Shown here in pieces: positions 62,678-64,000 of a stretch of 64,000 nucleotides of DNA. A program made the translations under genes and the position numbers. The DNA is taken from positions 434,001 to 498,000 of the forward strand of contig NZ_CP066831.1 in the NCBI RefSeq assembly GCF_016598615.1. Reading direction: 5' to 3'. Under the pieces are notes generated by a model. It was not told the DNA's origin and ran no database searches. It saw nothing but the letters and a program-made list of their open reading frames with translations. The stretch comes from Streptomyces liliifuscus. GTDB taxonomy: Bacteria > Actinomycetota > Actinomycetes > Streptomycetales > Streptomycetaceae. Position 1 is the stretch's first letter, and each line of letters begins with the position of its first letter.

Positions 62678-63997
62678 TCACGCGGGGCGCGGCACCGGGC
62701 CCGGAAAGCTGCCGTTGGCCGCGTGCGGAGGCATCTTCGCGGGAGGAGGCGAACCGAGGGCGGCAATCATCGGTAGCGGCTCCATCCCGAAGATGTCCCG
62801 ACCGTTGATCTCGGCCATCGGATCGATCCGGAACGCGCCGTGGGTCGCCAGCACATGCACGTCCCGGACGAACCGCTGGATCGGGTTGGACAGGCCGACG
62901 GTCGAGGAACCGAGTGCCAGCTGCAGCCCGTCGATCACCTGGAGACAGGCGTGGATCTGATGGACGAGGTCCATCGTGATCTCGGGTTCATCCCACGGGT
63001 GGAAGTCCTCGCCCGCCAGCGCGCGCCTGTCGATCTCGTCCGCCTGCCGCTCGATGACCGCCGCGGCCGTGTTGATGACGGCCCTCGCCTTCCCCGCCAC
63101 GACCTGTGTCGAGGCCATGTCGGCCATGGCCGGATAGGGCAGGTTGAACGGCGGCCGCTTGGCAGCCTGTTCGACGAAGGCACCGAGAGTGCCTTCGGTC
63201 ATGCCCAGAGCGAGTGCCGCGAAGGCCGTCGTGGTGGCGACCATGGTTCCGGTCGCGGAGTGCATGAATCCCAGTCCCTGGTACTTGCCGCGCAGGGCGT
63301 CCATGCGCGCGGGCATGTCCATGGTGTGGATGACCCGGTACTCGGGGACGAACACCTCCTCGTCGGCTCGCACACTGTTGCTCGACGTGGCGCTCATGCC
63401 CATGACCTGCCAGTCGTCGACGATCGTGTACTGGTCCTGGGAGAGCAGCCCCATCGCCCGACGCCGTTCTCCGGTCTTGGGATCGTCGTACTCGAAACCG
63501 ACCGAGCCCCACTTCGCGATCTTGCAGCCGCTGCCGAACGCCCAGCGGCCCTTCACCATCCAGCCGCCTTCGACCTTTCGACCGTCGCCGACCTTCGGCG
63601 CGAAGACGGTGGCGCCGAACAGGAGCGGTCCCTGCCAGGTCCCGATGTCGGCGAAGACCTCGTCCTTCACACGCTCGTCGAGTGCGAGCGCACTCCGGGA
63701 CGCGCTGGAGACGATCACCGTCCAGCCGGCCGACCCGTCGACGCGTCCGAGCTCACGCACGACCTCCGTGGTGTCGCGTGCTCCGAGTGCGAACCCGCCC
63801 AGCTCCACCGGGATGGTGATGCGGAACACCCCGATCTCGTGCAGTACCGAGACCGTCTCGGGTGCGAGTGTGCCCTGCAGCTCCCCCTCGCGCGCACGTT
63901 CGGCGAGGCCGGGCGCCGCCGCGCGCACCGCGTCGCGCATGCGCCGTCCCTCCTCGCTGAGATAGGGGGACTCGGGGAACCTGCTCACTTTGGGCAA
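62678..63997 (-). CDS. Acyl-CoA-dehydrogenase-fold flavin-dependent monooxygenase, start near window edge
   Basis: At least 436-439 residues of a group D flavin monooxygenase or related oxidoreductase. It has an N-terminal helical domain (LHEIGVFRITIPVELGGFAL), the beta-barrel region MVKGRWAFGSGCKIAKWGSV near residue 148, VMGMSATSSNSVRADEEVFV near 200 and a C-terminal helical domain (VGLSNPIQRFVRDVHVLATH). It is of the same broad fold as 39797-41044 but clearly a different subgroup. Starts possible in the window are TTG (63997) and GTG (63988); the true start may lie outside. A reductase partner is not visible nearby. Confidence 0.78.
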   Translation of the reverse strand: MPKVSRFPESPYLSEEGRRMRDAVRAAAPGLAERAREGELQGTLAPETVSVLHEIGVFRITIPVELGGFALGARDTTEVVRELGRVDGSAGWTVIVSSASRSALALDERVKDEVFADIGTWQGPLLFGATVFAPKVGDGRKVEGGWMVKGRWAFGSGCKIAKWGSVGFEYDDPKTGERRRAMGLLSQDQYTIVDDWQVMGMSATSSNSVRADEEVFVPEYRVIHTMDMPARMDALRGKYQGLGFMHSATGTMVATTTAFAALALGMTEGTLGAFVEQAAKRPPFNLPYPAMADMASTQVVAGKARAVINTAAAVIERQADEIDRRALAGEDFHPWDEPEITMDLVHQIHACLQVIDGLQLALGSSTVGLSNPIQRFVRDVHVLATHGAFRIDPMAEINGRDIFGMEPLPMIAALGSPPPAKMPPHAANGSFPGPVPRPA

Positions 63998-64000
63998 CGT

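Overview
The window is high-G+C DNA with short intergenic gaps, GTG/TTG starts, many 1-8 nt stop/start overlaps and several families common in filamentous actinomycetes: a CebR-like sugar ABC/beta-glucosidase locus, a SpoIIE phosphatase fused to an anti-sigma-type kinase domain, CGNR and DUF6295 proteins and an F420-type reductase. The best guess is a Streptomyces or close relative. This rests on gene content, not on a marker gene; no rRNA or tRNA was seen.

Layout. 1-11.9 kb is mosaic accessory DNA: an esterase, transposase scraps, single enzymes each paired with a local regulator (FMN reductase/XRE; VOC protein/MarR; epoxide hydrolase/CGNR), a GtrA protein, a xanthine dehydrogenase fragment and a TauE/SafE exporter. 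12.2-18.5 kb is a sugar uptake operon (binding protein, two permeases, GH1 beta-glucosidase) with a divergent LacI regulator and twin operators between them. 18.6-24.5 kb is a four-gene operon of two polyprenyl-phosphate-type glycosyltransferases followed by a response regulator and histidine kinase. 24.9-27.3 kb is a SpoIIE-type phosphatase.

27.4-46 kb is a catabolic island. It opens with broken aldehyde dehydrogenase and carotenoid/lignostilbene oxygenase genes. Three intact operons follow: a plus-strand operon (flavin reductase, FAH-family hydrolase, bicupin) flanked by two near-identical IclR genes; a ten-gene minus-strand operon (LivJ-type binding protein, flavin monooxygenase, fused LivHM permease, LivG, LivF, F420-type reductase, SRPBCC protein, SDR, CoA-transferase A and B); and a four-gene minus-strand operon (FAD monooxygenase, VOC/extradiol-type protein, dienelactone hydrolase, DUF6295). 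Each of the three promoters carries the same 25-bp, three-half-site element GGAAT-N3-ATTCC-N7-GGAAT just downstream of a -35/-10 pair. They therefore look like one regulon, probably repressed by the IclR pair, for importing and breaking down an unidentified ring compound.

46.9-55.4 kb holds a beta-ketoadipate lower pathway (thiolase, two CoA-transferase subunits, LysR regulator) next to an AraC regulator and a hydroxylase / maleylacetate reductase / hydroxyquinol dioxygenase operon in the order of the known resorcinol operon rolHMD. Together these could carry a resorcinol-like phenol through hydroxyquinol and maleylacetate to 3-oxoadipate and central metabolism. 55.8-64 kb has an MHYT membrane sensor, three MFS transporters (one with an abnormal C-terminus), an IS5-type remnant and a second acyl-CoA-dehydrogenase-like flavin monooxygenase that runs to the window edge.
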